Assembly: GCF_024138125.1 (NCBI RefSeq)
Contig: NZ_CP099995.1
Span: 1-64,000, forward strand
Length of the DNA stretch: 64,000 bases
Direction of reading: 5' to 3'
From: Halorussus salilacus
GTDB taxonomy: Archaea > Halobacteriota > Halobacteria > Halobacteriales > Haladaptataceae
Shown here: positions 1 through 9,469 of the stretch, piece by piece
Position numbering within the stretch: the first letter of the stretch is position 1
How the letters are laid out: the number at the start of each line of letters is the position of its first letter
Position numbers and translations under genes: made by a program
Notes under the pieces: model-generated
What the model saw: the letters and a program-made list of their open reading frames with translations, nothing else
What the model was told of the DNA's origin: nothing
Database searches by the model: none

Positions 1-899
1 GTGGTTCGCAACTTCTGGAGCGAACGGTCCCGCTGGCTCTCAAAGAGTGCGGTTCGACTACCCCATGTGTCGAGCATAGGGGCGAAGATAGCGGCATCGC
101 GCGGTAGCCCCGTGTCGCCGAGTCCGGTAGGGCGGAGTTTCCGTACTAAGTCGGCCACGTCCGACGACTGCGAGCCGGCGATATACCCGACGACAGGAAC
201 CTCGTTGGCGCGACTCGTAGCGAGCAGAGCCGCCATCGAATCGATATACCGCTGGCGGGTCTCGTCGTCGAACAGGTTGGCGAACGACACCGTTAACGAC
301 CCGTCGTAGATGACGACCGGCGGTGGGTCGTGCTCCGCGTACTCCTCAATCAGTCCACGCACTGTCTCGGTCTCGCGTTCATACCGGGCGTGCTGGACCT
401 GGCTCTCGTCAACGTAGGTATACGACCCGTCCTCGGGACCGACAACGACCTCCGTCGGCGGGAGCACTGCCGATTCAGTGTCGAGAGCATACTGCCCATC
501 GGTGGTATGGTGGTTCACGTAGGAAGCAACCTGCACGAGGCCAACGGGTACGTTCAGTTCGGTTGTCGGCTCGAGTTCGGACCCATCGACCGCAATAGTC
601 GGCAGGCCGTCGAGGAGATCGCTTGCCCACCGCCCGGCACTTTCGTGGGAGGTCCATTCGGTCGCGGGCGGGAATGGGGCGGTCAACTCCTCCATCCTAT
701 CGAACTCGGTGGTCGGGAGCGCATCGGCATATGTTCCCGTGACGGCATCACGGACTTCCGTGGCGGTCGACGAGGCTCGTTCTTCGAGGAGCGCGTCACG
801 ATAGACGGCGGCCAGCGAGCGGTCACTCGAAGTGAAGTCCGCGAGGTCGTCACGGAGTCGTTCCAGCTGCTCGCTCACCGCGTGGGGATCCTGGAGCAT
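1..899 (-). CDS. nurA: NurA-type 5'-3' nuclease (C-terminus beyond left edge)
   Basis: The frame is open from an ATG at 897-899 to the left edge, about 299 codons, so the C-terminus is missing. NurA works with the HerA ATPase to resect DNA ends made available by Mre11-Rad50. The sequence shows the two expected acidic motifs of the NurA fold: AVDGSEL near residue 102 and VIYDGSL near residue 199, each with the catalytic Asp. The start lies just after the rad50 stop at 901, so the two genes are almost certainly co-transcribed and translationally coupled. A herA gene would be expected just outside the window (inference). Identity is well supported by motifs plus operon context. Confidence 0.85.
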   Translation of the reverse strand, partial: MLQDPHAVSEQLERLRDDLADFTSSDRSLAAVYRDALLEERASSTATEVRDAVTGTYADALPTTEFDRMEELTAPFPPATEWTSHESAGRWASDLLDGLPTIAVDGSELEPTTELNVPVGLVQVASYVNHHTTDGQYALDTESAVLPPTEVVVGPEDGSYTYVDESQVQHARYERETETVRGLIEEYAEHDPPPVVIYDGSLTVSFANLFDDETRQRYIDSMAALLATSRANEVPVVGYIAGSQSSDVADLVRKLRPTGLGDTGLPRDAAIFAPMLDTWGSRTALFESQRDRSLQKLRT

Positions 900-900
900 C

Positions 901-3705
901 TCAGTCGTCCCCTGCCCCCGGTTTTGGTGAAGGCGATCCCCCAGCGTCCGTGTGAGTGTCGGACACGACGTGGGACTCGCGGTCGGGCTTTTCGAGGTTG
1001 ACCGTGTATTCCGTCATCGACTCGAACGTATCGTCGTGAGAGATGACGCAGAGCTGCTCGAACGCGTCGAGCCGTTCGAGCTGCCGGACGAGATTATTCT
1101 TCTTTTCGCTGTCAAGGTTGGCGGTTGGTTCATCGAGGAAGGCGATATCGAGCGGGCTCACCCGCTCCATGATCGCCAATCGCACCGCCAGCGCAGCGGC
1201 CATCTTCTCACCTCCCGAAAGGTTTCCGAACGGCTTGTGCTGACTACCGTCCTGAACGACGATTTGGTAGGTCTCGTCCCACGTTAGGCTCTCGCGACCG
1301 GTCCCCCGGAGCGTCTGGTAGATCTGGTTGGCGCGTTCGCCGATCCGACTGGCGATCAGTTCGCGCATCTTCGGGCCGGCATCCCGAACGCCATTTCGGA
1401 CCGTCTTGGCGAACTTGATATCCCGCTCCAGCTGAACGTGCGTCTCCTTCCACCGCTCCAGCTGCTCGGCAACGGTTTCGAGTCTCTGGAGTTCGCTACT
1501 CAGTTCGTCGAGAGTCTCCCGTGCCTCGTCAAGTCTCGTGTCAAGTTGTGTCTCGCGGCTATCGAGGCAGTCGACTCGGTCGTCCAGTTCGGCGTGCCGA
1601 TCGGCGTCGAACTTAGCCTTGACTCGCCTCAGTTCACTTTCGGCTGCTCTGCGTTCGCGTTCCGCGGTTTCGATGTCCTTGTATAGCTCGATAACCCGTT
1701 CGCGACGGTCGTCCACACGCTCGGCCTCCGCTTCGTTCCGGACGTAGCGGTCGTGTGCGTCCTCAGTCTCATCTTTGATCTCCCGTTGCTCGGCAATCTG
1801 TTCGTTGAGGTCCCCGAATTCCGACGCCAGTTGTCGCTCCAGCCGGGCAGCTTCCCAGGCAGTCCGGTACAGCTCTTCGCGGGCGTCCTCGATCTGATCA
1901 ATCGCCTCCCGTTTGTTCTCGTACTCGAACTGAGCCCGTTCGTAGGCCTCGTGATCGTCCTCGATTTCGTCCTGTTCAGCGCAAAGCTCGTCCAACTGGT
2001 CCGCAAGCGGTTCTAGCTCAGCCCGCTCGTCAGTAAGGGACTCGCGTTCTGCCTCGAGTTCGTCGACGGCATCCTCCAACTCGGCGAGCCGATCTCGCGC
2101 CGCATCGAGCCCAGCGACTGCCTGCTGAGCCTTCTTCGCCGCGTCGAGCCCTGCCCGGACAGCCGGCAGTCGAGCCTCGGCAGCGGCAATCTCGGCTTCC
2201 GCCTCTGTTATTTGTTCCTCAATCGTCTCGACGATTCTGTCTCGGGTGTCGGCGTCCAGCGGCCGGTCGCAGGTCGGACAGGTTTCCCCCTCCTCGTGCT
2301 CGTGGTCACCGCCGTCGCTATCCCTGTCGAAATCAACAGCAATCAGACGATCACGCTGGTCTGTCAGGTCCTCTGTTTCGGCCTGCCGTGTCTCGATGGT
2401 CGCCTCCATATCGGCGCGCATCGAGTCGAGTTCTGGTGCCTCTTCGGCGAACGACCGTTTGTCCTCGAGTTCCGAAATGTGATCACGCTGCTCGGAAACT
2501 TTCGCTTCGGCCTCGGGGAAATTCGTGTCATCGATCTCCGTGATTCGTACGTCGATTTCCTCGATCCGCTCGGCTGCATCTCGTGCCTCCTCTATTTTCT
2601 TATCAAGTTCCTCGTATCGCTCGTGGGACGCTTCAAGCTCGGCCATCCGGTCATCGGCTTCCCGCGCGGCCTCAGCTCGGTCATGAAGATCATCGTACTC
2701 ACGCTTAGCCTCGCGGTAGCTATCGACGGCCTTCTCCAGTTCGGCTTCGAGATCGTCACGCTCCGCTTCCCGCTCACGTAATTCCGAGAGTCGTTCGTCC
2801 GCCTCACGGAACCGCCGGTGGGAGTCGGCAGTCTCATCGACGACTTCGGCAGCCTTGCGGGCGTCTTGAAGATCAGTTCTAGCCGTGTCGAGTTGCCCGA
2901 GATTCCCCTCAACCCGACTCTCGGCGCTCTCGATGGTTCGGTCGAGTTCGTCCCGACGTTGTTTCAGATCGTCCAGCTCCGAGAACTCCTCCTTCGCGTC
3001 AGCAAGCTTCGACTGGACCCCTTCGAGTTCGTCGCCGAGTTTCTCGACTTCCGTCTCCTGTTCGTCGACGGCCTCCCGCTGCTCTGGGAGATCCTCAACG
3101 ACCCCCTCGAGCCTGCTAATCCGCTCCTTTGCAGTCTGCTTGCGGGACTCCAGTTCATCGACGGGCTGTTTCAAGTTGTGTGTGCTCTGGGTACTCCACG
3201 CCTGTTCGTAGACATCGATTCCAAGTAGCGGATCGAACTGCTTTTTCCGTATCCCCTTCCTTGCCCGGAAGTCCGAGAGGAACTGCGTCTGTGGCACTCC
3301 TATGCAGTTTTCCCAGAGTGTCGATAGATCGACGTCACCTTCACCGTCTAGCCCGAACGTTCTCCTGAGCCAGTTGACGACTTCTTCCTTCTTGCCGAGC
3401 TCAAGTTCCGCGTCGGCGGTCTCGTCGACTACGGAGTAGGTCCCACTCGTTCCCCTCTGGACCGTGTACGTCCGTCCGTCCATCTCGAATCTCACCCAGA
3501 CTGTCCCCGAGGATTCCCCCTCTCGGACGAACTCGTCTTGATTGTATGGTAGTGAGTCGAATAACGCCCATCCGACTGCCTCGGCAACAGTCGATTTACC
3601 GGCCCCATTCTCACCGAGGATTGCCGTCACGCCCTCGCCAAGTCCGACAGTTGTCTTGTCGTCGTAGCTCTTGATCCGTTCGAGCCGAACATCGGTCAAC
3701 CGCAT
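901..3705 (-). CDS. rad50: DNA double-strand break repair ATPase Rad50
   Basis: SMC-like ATPase of 934 residues that bridges and processes DNA ends with Mre11. Visible parts in order: Walker A GENGAGKST at residues 31-39, a long charged coiled coil, the zinc hook CPTC near residue 476, a second coiled coil, the signature LSGGE near residue 830, Walker B with LDEPTANLD, and an H-loop SHDD. All ATPase and hook residues are intact and the length is normal for archaeal Rad50. The start ATG overlaps the mre11 stop as TAATG, which implies translational coupling. This may be an additional plasmid-type copy besides a chromosomal one, but that cannot be judged from the window. Confidence 0.95.
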   Translation of the reverse strand: MRLTDVRLERIKSYDDKTTVGLGEGVTAILGENGAGKSTVAEAVGWALFDSLPYNQDEFVREGESSGTVWVRFEMDGRTYTVQRGTSGTYSVVDETADAELELGKKEEVVNWLRRTFGLDGEGDVDLSTLWENCIGVPQTQFLSDFRARKGIRKKQFDPLLGIDVYEQAWSTQSTHNLKQPVDELESRKQTAKERISRLEGVVEDLPEQREAVDEQETEVEKLGDELEGVQSKLADAKEEFSELDDLKQRRDELDRTIESAESRVEGNLGQLDTARTDLQDARKAAEVVDETADSHRRFREADERLSELREREAERDDLEAELEKAVDSYREAKREYDDLHDRAEAAREADDRMAELEASHERYEELDKKIEEARDAAERIEEIDVRITEIDDTNFPEAEAKVSEQRDHISELEDKRSFAEEAPELDSMRADMEATIETRQAETEDLTDQRDRLIAVDFDRDSDGGDHEHEEGETCPTCDRPLDADTRDRIVETIEEQITEAEAEIAAAEARLPAVRAGLDAAKKAQQAVAGLDAARDRLAELEDAVDELEAERESLTDERAELEPLADQLDELCAEQDEIEDDHEAYERAQFEYENKREAIDQIEDAREELYRTAWEAARLERQLASEFGDLNEQIAEQREIKDETEDAHDRYVRNEAEAERVDDRRERVIELYKDIETAERERRAAESELRRVKAKFDADRHAELDDRVDCLDSRETQLDTRLDEARETLDELSSELQRLETVAEQLERWKETHVQLERDIKFAKTVRNGVRDAGPKMRELIASRIGERANQIYQTLRGTGRESLTWDETYQIVVQDGSQHKPFGNLSGGEKMAAALAVRLAIMERVSPLDIAFLDEPTANLDSEKKNNLVRQLERLDAFEQLCVISHDDTFESMTEYTVNLEKPDRESHVVSDTHTDAGGSPSPKPGAGDD

Positions 3706-5330
3706 TAGTCCTCACCTCTCTCAGCCGTCATTGGAGTGTCGGCTTTCACGTCCTCACCCTCGTGGTCGGGGTCGCCGTCCGTGTCCGAAGTGGTCGCCCG
3801 CTGGGCGGCCTCAATGGGGTCGACATTCTCACCCGCCTGGACAGCCGCGAACGTTTCCGCGTCGACCCCGCCCGCATCTGCCTGGTCCGCTACGTCGTCG
3901 AACTCGGGGTCGACGGCACCGACCCCATCCGCGAATACTTCCTGACGGCGCCGCTGGAGGTAGTCAGCGACCGACTCGCCACTCGCGCCTTCCTCGATGA
4001 CCAATTCCTTCGCGCGAGCTAGCACCTCCGCAGTCGCTTCCGGGTCCTCGGCGTACGGGGTCTGCTCGGCGACAGTTGTGAACACTTCTCCTTCCAGCAC
4101 CTCCGTCCTGAGCGTCCCCGTATCGGTGAACACGGCGTCTTCGTCCAGCCCTTCGACGAGGTCAAGGATCTCGGCCGTAGTGACACTCACCTTCGTCTGG
4201 ACGTGGATCGGGTTGGTTGTGTCGAAGATTTTAGACTCTAGGGCATCCACGTCGAGGTCGCGTCGATCGAATTCCAGATGACCTTGGATGCGGAAGTCAA
4301 TCACTGGGGCACGCGGGGTTCCGTCGCTCGTCGCGTACTCCTCGGCTGAGCAGAAGTCCACCACGTCAGATTGTTCATCGGCGACCGCTTCGTCGAACGC
4401 CTCGGCGAGATTGGCCCAGGACTCATAGCCGTCCACATCCCAGTCGTACGAGTAGAACGGTCGTCGCTTGCTAGTGTGGTGGTGTGGCTCGATACTGTCC
4501 CGCTCGATGTCTGTCACGTAGTACCCGAGGTTCCAGCGTGCCTCCTGCGTGTCGTGAGCTTCGAGCGAGCCGGGATTGAAGAACCACGGTTCGTCGGCAG
4601 GCCCCTCGTACGGCTTGTGGATGTGCCCGAGCGCGAGGTAATCCACCAATCCCTCGAACTGCTGGAGCGTGGTGTATCGAACGGACGCACCGAGATCCGG
4701 GACCTCGTCGACGACACCAAAGTGCGCCATCAGCACAGTGTGTGCCGGCTCGCCGGCCCGGTTGTTCACCGCCTCAATGGCGGTGCGTGCCTGATCGAGT
4801 GCCGTATCGATGTACCCGCCCCGATACTCCAATCCGAACACCCGGACAGGGGCATCAAAGGCCGGGACATCGAGATCGACGTATCCGGGAACCGTTCCGT
4901 CGACCCCGGTCCCCACATTTTCCTCTGCAGATGCCAGGGAGGGGAAGAGGTCTTCGACGGGCCGTTCGCCGCCACTAACGCCTTCGAAGTCCGGTTGGAG
5001 GAGTGTGATCACGTCGCGCTGGTGGAGGTACTCGAGCCACGTCATCGCTCGCCGATTGAGGTTCTGGTCGTGGTTCCCGGGCGAGACCAACACGGGGATA
5101 TCGTCAGGGACGACCTCGAAGGCCTTCTCAGCGCTTTCGAGGATACTCGGGCGCAGGTCTCGCGAGTGGAATAGGTCACCCGGGATGAGGATGGCGTCGA
5201 CCTCGTGTTTATTGACGCCCTCTTGCAGTGTCTTCCGGAACGTGAGGAACATGTCGCCCTGTCGTTTTTTGACGTTGTACTGCCGGTGACCGAGGTGTAC
5301 GTCGGCCGCGTGGAGTAAACGGTAATTCAT
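3705..5330 (-). CDS. mre11: DNA double-strand break repair nuclease Mre11
   Basis: Calcineurin-like phosphoesterase of 541 residues, first gene of the mre11-rad50-nurA operon. The manganese-binding motifs are complete: ADVHLG (D10, H12), GDLFHS (51-56), GNHD (85-88), MAHFG and ALGHIHKP. The C-terminal third is acidic and Ala/Asp-rich, as usual in haloarchaeal versions, and probably holds the Rad50-binding region. The next gene starts within the stop codon. The 5' side (5331-5709) is AT-richer than the gene; a TATA-like stretch at about 5417-5424 on the minus strand may serve as promoter but would leave a leader of some 60 bases. Confidence 0.95.
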   Translation of the reverse strand: MNYRLLHAADVHLGHRQYNVKKRQGDMFLTFRKTLQEGVNKHEVDAILIPGDLFHSRDLRPSILESAEKAFEVVPDDIPVLVSPGNHDQNLNRRAMTWLEYLHQRDVITLLQPDFEGVSGGERPVEDLFPSLASAEENVGTGVDGTVPGYVDLDVPAFDAPVRVFGLEYRGGYIDTALDQARTAIEAVNNRAGEPAHTVLMAHFGVVDEVPDLGASVRYTTLQQFEGLVDYLALGHIHKPYEGPADEPWFFNPGSLEAHDTQEARWNLGYYVTDIERDSIEPHHHTSKRRPFYSYDWDVDGYESWANLAEAFDEAVADEQSDVVDFCSAEEYATSDGTPRAPVIDFRIQGHLEFDRRDLDVDALESKIFDTTNPIHVQTKVSVTTAEILDLVEGLDEDAVFTDTGTLRTEVLEGEVFTTVAEQTPYAEDPEATAEVLARAKELVIEEGASGESVADYLQRRRQEVFADGVGAVDPEFDDVADQADAGGVDAETFAAVQAGENVDPIEAAQRATTSDTDGDPDHEGEDVKADTPMTAERGED

Positions 5331-5709
5331 GATTGGATAATAGAGGCAGCGACTGAATCAGTCGGATCGTGCGAAACTATCGAACTGCAACATAGGCTAC
5401 CAGTTACAAGAGAGATACTTAATCCTCCTGTAACCAAAGTGAAAGTGAACGTTGTCAATTGGTACATAGTCTAAATTTCGAATCTTGAATTGGTGTCAGA
5501 ATAGACACTGGAGAATCAGATGTGTTTGCAGTCAACTTCGAAGCGGACTACGAGGCTGGGGACCTGATCATGACTGTTGAAAGAGCAGCCGAGTCCTGAA
5601 AATCGACTGCCGTGAGAAGAGGTTTTTCGAGCGCCGGCGATGGGTGCCAGCGCATCACGTAGTGACGCAGTGTGCAGTCGCGTGCGTCGGCAGACGACGG
5701 TGAAAACCG
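5331..5709. other. Intergenic region between mre11 and a small + strand gene
   Basis: About 380 bases without a supported gene. It is AT-richer than its flanks and must hold the divergent promoters of the mre11 operon and of the gene starting at 5710. I see no repeat, RNA gene or mobile element. An open frame on the minus strand covering 5548-6195 is antisense to the real gene and lacks haloarchaeal character. Confidence 0.5.
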
Positions 5710-6201
5710 ATGCATATGGTCATTTACACCCTGATAGAGGAATCGACGCGAGACGACGCAGTGGCCACCGGCAAAGCAGTGTTCGATCGGCTGGTTGGAG
5801 CCGATCCGCACGCTGGCGCCGTATTCGACTACTTCGTCACGTTCGATCAAGAAGGCACGACGGTGGCAGGGAAAGCCCGTTGGGGCGACCTCCCAGTTGC
5901 AGCGCGCGTAGACTCTGATCAAGGCCAGGAACTCCTGGAGCGCGGTTGGGACGCGACGAAGAGCGAGTTCCAGCGGAATCTCAATCGAGTACAGGAGGCG
6001 CTCGACGAGCTTAGCGATGATGAGATAATGCGTGATGAGAACCTCGCCCGGCATGCCTTCCATCAAGTCGGTGCCTACGACGGTCCCTCGATTTTCCTGT
6101 ACGACCAACACGGTTGCGGGATTCGCCACCGAGACCAGCTGGATCGCATCGTCGACGAGAGTGACGAGCTCTGGATCGTTCCGGCGGACGTCCACTTCTA
6201 A
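5710..6201 (+). CDS. Conserved haloarchaeal protein of unknown function
   Basis: A 163-residue acidic cytoplasmic protein with no signal or membrane segment. The composition (many Asp and Glu) and third-position GC bias are those of real haloarchaeal genes. The N-terminal half resembles a small alpha/beta domain (MVIYTLIEES...); the C-terminal half contains HGCGIRHRDQLDRIVDES and ends in DVHF. Two in-frame ATGs at 5710 and 5716 are possible starts; neither has a clear ribosome site. I do not recognise the family. It stands alone between a divergent repair operon and a decayed gene. Confidence 0.6.
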   Translation: MHMVIYTLIEESTRDDAVATGKAVFDRLVGADPHAGAVFDYFVTFDQEGTTVAGKARWGDLPVAARVDSDQGQELLERGWDATKSEFQRNLNRVQEALDELSDDEIMRDENLARHAFHQVGAYDGPSIFLYDQHGCGIRHRDQLDRIVDESDELWIVPADVHF

Positions 6202-6365
6202 GGAGCCCTAGATATGCCTTAAATCCCAAACTGGACCCGATTTTCTCGGGTCCCAAGTCTTGAGTATCAAAATATGGTGACTGGAGTCCGAGCAATCCGC
6301 CATCGCCCACCGGACTCGTACGTTCACAAGTGGCATGCGTCGATCCTCATTGACGGCTAACCTGT

Positions 6366-6754
6366 TTGGTCGCAAGGGTTCTCGACGTACTCAATAGACA
6401 TAGCGAGGCGTTGTTCGAATTTCTGTGGTGTCCTGTCTGCGACATAATGTTCAGTCACATTCCCTTCGAGGGCACATCCTGCAAGCAGTGTAACACACAG
6501 ATACAGCTCCAAGAGCCCCGAGAAAAGCGAGGCCAGAGGAGGCTATCTTTGCACTATTTACTACGGACACCACGTGGAACCTCCACGTCGACGAGAAGCA
6601 TCAACGCGATTTTCCCGGTGGATCCGCGCGGGTGTAAGTCGTCGGTGCACCCAGTACTTACGAAGCGGACTGGTGGAGTCCCAACCCTGGTGAAGACTGG
6701 GAACCAGCTGAGCGCGGCGAGTTTGACAATATAGTGTTGGGTGGTATTTGGTGA
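6366..6754 (+). pseudogene. Decayed small zinc-finger protein gene (DUF7567-like)
   Basis: The first part reads LFEFLWCPVCD...SCKQCNTQIQL, a two-CxxC zinc ribbon of a small haloarchaeal family. Near 6520-6545 the coherent reading moves to another frame, which continues AIFALFTTDTTWNLHVDEK, then meets an in-frame TAA at 6635-6637, and resumes as EADWWSPNPGEDWEPAERGEFD to a TGA at 6752-6754. Pieces in two frames that join into one plausible protein, with one frameshift and one nonsense codon, are best read as a pseudogene. The family name is from memory and less certain than the decay itself. No good ATG is seen; a TTG at 6366 opens the first frame. Confidence 0.7.
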
Positions 6755-6820
6755 GAATGATCGGTGTGAGAGTCCCCTGGAAGAGTTATTCGGCCGCTGT
6801 TAGACCATATTTCCCCTACA

Positions 6821-6830
6821 TTTATGATAA
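6821..6830 (+). promoter_or_regulatory. TATA box for the 6855 operon
   Basis: The AT-rich motif TTTATGATAA is centred about 29 bases before the ATG at 6855, the spacing expected for a leaderless haloarchaeal transcript. It supports the chosen start of the following gene. Confidence 0.55.
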
Positions 6831-6854
6831 TCGGTTTAGCATGTTGGATCAGTA

Positions 6855-8105
6855 ATGGCCGCTCGTTCCATGCGGGCTGATCTCAACGAACAGTTCTCCG
6901 ACGATGTCGAGGAGGCATTTGTTTACTACTCGCGCCGATTTTCACGGCCCCAAGTGGAGAAACTGGCCAAGCTTGAGTCAGTAGACTTGGAAAAGGAGAG
7001 TATCGAGGATGACTGCAAGAAACTGTACGAAGAAGGAGTTCTCCAAGAATTTCACGAGTACAACGCCGAGTTAGACGGGATCGGTCCCAGCACGATCGTC
7101 GAAGGAATCCGGGCGATTGACCGGGACAAGATGAAGATCCTCTCTGACACAGAGATGCACGATAAAACCGCTCTCCTCCTCCGATTCTACGAATGGGACT
7201 GGAAAGACAAGCTGGAACTGATTCAGGCTCTTAAGACATTCAAGAATAAGCGGACCTACCAACGAGAGGAGATTGATGGCGACAAGAAATACGATGATCT
7301 CACGGACAATGAGGTCGAGCAACTAGAGCGGATTCTGAAGGAGAATATCTCTGAAGCGAATGAGAGACGGAAATACAAGGCCCGACTCAACAGCGTGAAC
7401 CTGCTCGGCGAGAACGAGGTCATTGCCAAGTTGGATATCGAGTACAAGTCAGGGAATTTCCGCCAGTTCAAGTTCCGACAGAACGAGAACTTAGACTACA
7501 AAGACGATGGAGGCCGCGATGTAGAGCCCAAACAATATTGGCCTATCGCTACCCGGTATATCCACGTCGACTACGAAAACGACGAATACGATCACAACAT
7601 TAGACGGTCAGAGGAAGACTTCGTCAATCCTGTTCTCTCAGCTCTCTACGACTCCGTTGACTACGGAGACAACGTCAGATTTGTCGATCCCGTGGAACAC
7701 GCTGATAAGACTCCGAAAGAGTTCGTGGAGGACCGCGTTGACAAGCAGAAAGAGGTGGTCGAGGATTCCAGTCTTGAGGATGAAGAAAAGGACGAATACA
7801 AAGAAATCCTTGACGACTTCAGCACCGCAGAACAGACCGCAATAGTCCTTGAAAACGTCAACGTTCCCGGAGACCCCACAAGGATCGAGATCCAGACGAA
7901 CCAGCCGATACAGTCGTTTGCCGATGGGAACAATATGAAATCCCAGTTGGACAAATTCAATAAGAAGAGTCAACGCCGAGAATATACTCTTGAACTCGGA
8001 AATCGAGAAATCCAGGTTAGCGGCACTAAAATGACGATATTCGGCGACGTCAGCAAAGAGGAGGAGGAGATGATCACCTCGATCCTCCGTGAGGATTCAT
8101 CATGA
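6855..8105 (+). CDS. Unknown 416-residue protein, first gene of a putative defence pair
   Basis: I recognise no domain. The protein is soluble, highly charged (runs of Lys, Glu and Asp) and probably mixed alpha/beta, with a central part containing PKQYWPIATRYIHVDYEND and a C-terminal beta-rich part (NREIQVSGTKMTIFGDV). There is no signal, membrane segment or obvious catalytic motif. Base composition is clearly AT-richer than the rad50 region on one side and the plasmid genes on the other, suggesting separate acquisition. The last codons overlap the next gene by four bases (ATGA), so the two products are probably made together and may form a complex. A role as sensor or specificity partner of the nuclease-like neighbour is inference. 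Confidence 0.7.
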   Translation: MAARSMRADLNEQFSDDVEEAFVYYSRRFSRPQVEKLAKLESVDLEKESIEDDCKKLYEEGVLQEFHEYNAELDGIGPSTIVEGIRAIDRDKMKILSDTEMHDKTALLLRFYEWDWKDKLELIQALKTFKNKRTYQREEIDGDKKYDDLTDNEVEQLERILKENISEANERRKYKARLNSVNLLGENEVIAKLDIEYKSGNFRQFKFRQNENLDYKDDGGRDVEPKQYWPIATRYIHVDYENDEYDHNIRRSEEDFVNPVLSALYDSVDYGDNVRFVDPVEHADKTPKEFVEDRVDKQKEVVEDSSLEDEEKDEYKEILDDFSTAEQTAIVLENVNVPGDPTRIEIQTNQPIQSFADGNNMKSQLDKFNKKSQRREYTLELGNREIQVSGTKMTIFGDVSKEEEEMITSILREDSS

Positions 8106-9469
8106 GTGAGAAGGCCGTTGCGGCGTTAGAGTACGATTTCGAGGACCAATTAGCTCCAAGCGATGTTTCAGAGGAGACCAAGGAAAATCCGTATTTTACT
8201 CGAGTTGAACGGGAGAATATCAATTGCCCTGAGCCGGACTGTAACAAGAAATGCCAGGTGACAGTACTTGACGGCGAAACTGTGTTCTTCTGTCGCAAGG
8301 GCCACAAAAACCCGTACAACGAAGATTATCACATCTACTGGAAAGTAGACTCTTTGAACGCCGTTGAGGAGCTGATAACGGGGTTTGAGTTGGACACCGA
8401 GTTAGAGCAGAAGGGCCGCCTGATTGGCGCCGATTTAGCGGGAAAATCTCTCCTCATGGTACCGGGGGAATTTCGGGATGACATCTTTCAGAATATAGCA
8501 GGAGAACTCAGAGACAACAGGAACCTCTGCGTGATTGCTTTCCGGGAAGACACTAAGAACAGCATCAAGCCACTTATTGACCGATTCGGTGGGCTCTCAA
8601 TGGTCATCGCTCCTCCCTCCTTAGACCGGAAGATCTCTAACTTTGACTCCATGGTCGAGATCAGAGACAAGATTGAAGAGGAATATGCATTCACCCGAGA
8701 CGATGTCCCCGAAGACCTCGTCAAGAAGATTCACGATAACCCGCAGTATGTCATGGGAGCATTAGCAGACTTTGAGAAGATTGAGGCCAGCAAAGAGAAG
8801 CGAGAAGAACTGGAGAAGATCTGCGCTCTCACGTTCTCCCAGCTTATGGATTGTCCGTTGAATTCTCTAGGGATGGAGGACCGCGGGAATCGAATCCCAG
8901 ATGGTTTCGGCTTCATCTTCGATGATGAGAACAACAATAGCCCGTTGCTGGTCTTGGACTCTAAGAGCGTTAGCAGTAGTCGACGGGACTATCCCAAGAT
9001 CACTGAGAAGGACGGCCCTCAATACAGGAAATACTTGGAGATAATCATCGATATCTGCCATGCAAGGCAAATCGAGGGGAAAGCAATCGTCTTCATCTCC
9101 CCCGAGTTCAAAATCAGCAAAATCGAGGATTTCTTGGACGAGTTAGAGCGATCGAAGTTCGACGACTACAATGTCGTCTTCATGAACCTAGAAGCGGTCA
9201 TAACACTGGTTCTCTTCCGCAGTTCACTGGCTTCAGACCGGAAAGTCCGTCTAAACCGGGGGAGGTGGCATGGTCTTCTCTACGACCTATTCATGGATCC
9301 TGATTTTGAGCGAGAAGAGCAAGACTATGAACTGGAGCGGCAACAAGGCCTGATTATGACGCCATCCCTTATCCAACAGCACTTCTCGAATAATTTAATT
9401 GATCAACGGAACCGAGAGCGAATCCTAGAAACTGTCGAAGAAGAACTACGAGAGTTCGTCCCGGAATAA
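8102..9469 (+). CDS. Zinc-ribbon protein with PD-(D/E)XK-like nuclease core
   Basis: A 455-residue protein. The N-terminal part has a possible zinc site C42, C47, C51, C64, H68 (CPEPDC then FFCRKGH). A middle alpha/beta region (LIGADLAGKSLLMVPGEF; LCVIAFRED) precedes a segment IPDGFGFIF...LLVLDSKS: D267 followed by D286-S-K288, which fits the D...(D/E)xK core of restriction-type nucleases. A helix with GPQYRKYLEII follows, as in several such nucleases. It overlaps the upstream gene by four bases. Lower GC than its neighbours. I infer a DNA- or RNA-cleaving effector of an uncharacterised defence system; the fold assignment rests on motif spacing only. Confidence 0.65.
   Translation: MSEKAVAALEYDFEDQLAPSDVSEETKENPYFTRVERENINCPEPDCNKKCQVTVLDGETVFFCRKGHKNPYNEDYHIYWKVDSLNAVEELITGFELDTELEQKGRLIGADLAGKSLLMVPGEFRDDIFQNIAGELRDNRNLCVIAFREDTKNSIKPLIDRFGGLSMVIAPPSLDRKISNFDSMVEIRDKIEEEYAFTRDDVPEDLVKKIHDNPQYVMGALADFEKIEASKEKREELEKICALTFSQLMDCPLNSLGMEDRGNRIPDGFGFIFDDENNNSPLLVLDSKSVSSSRRDYPKITEKDGPQYRKYLEIIIDICHARQIEGKAIVFISPEFKISKIEDFLDELERSKFDDYNVVFMNLEAVITLVLFRSSLASDRKVRLNRGRWHGLLYDLFMDPDFEREEQDYELERQQGLIMTPSLIQQHFSNNLIDQRNRERILETVEEELREFVPE

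Noticed and set aside
2212-2781. Long open frame on the + strand inside rad50
   Set aside because: It is antisense to an intact Rad50 coiled-coil region and its hydrophobic, Leu/Val/Phe-rich product reflects the complement of acidic codons.
5548-6195. 215-codon minus-strand frame opposite the 5710 gene
   Set aside because: The + strand product is acidic and haloarchaea-like; the minus product is rich in Arg, Val and Cys with no domain.
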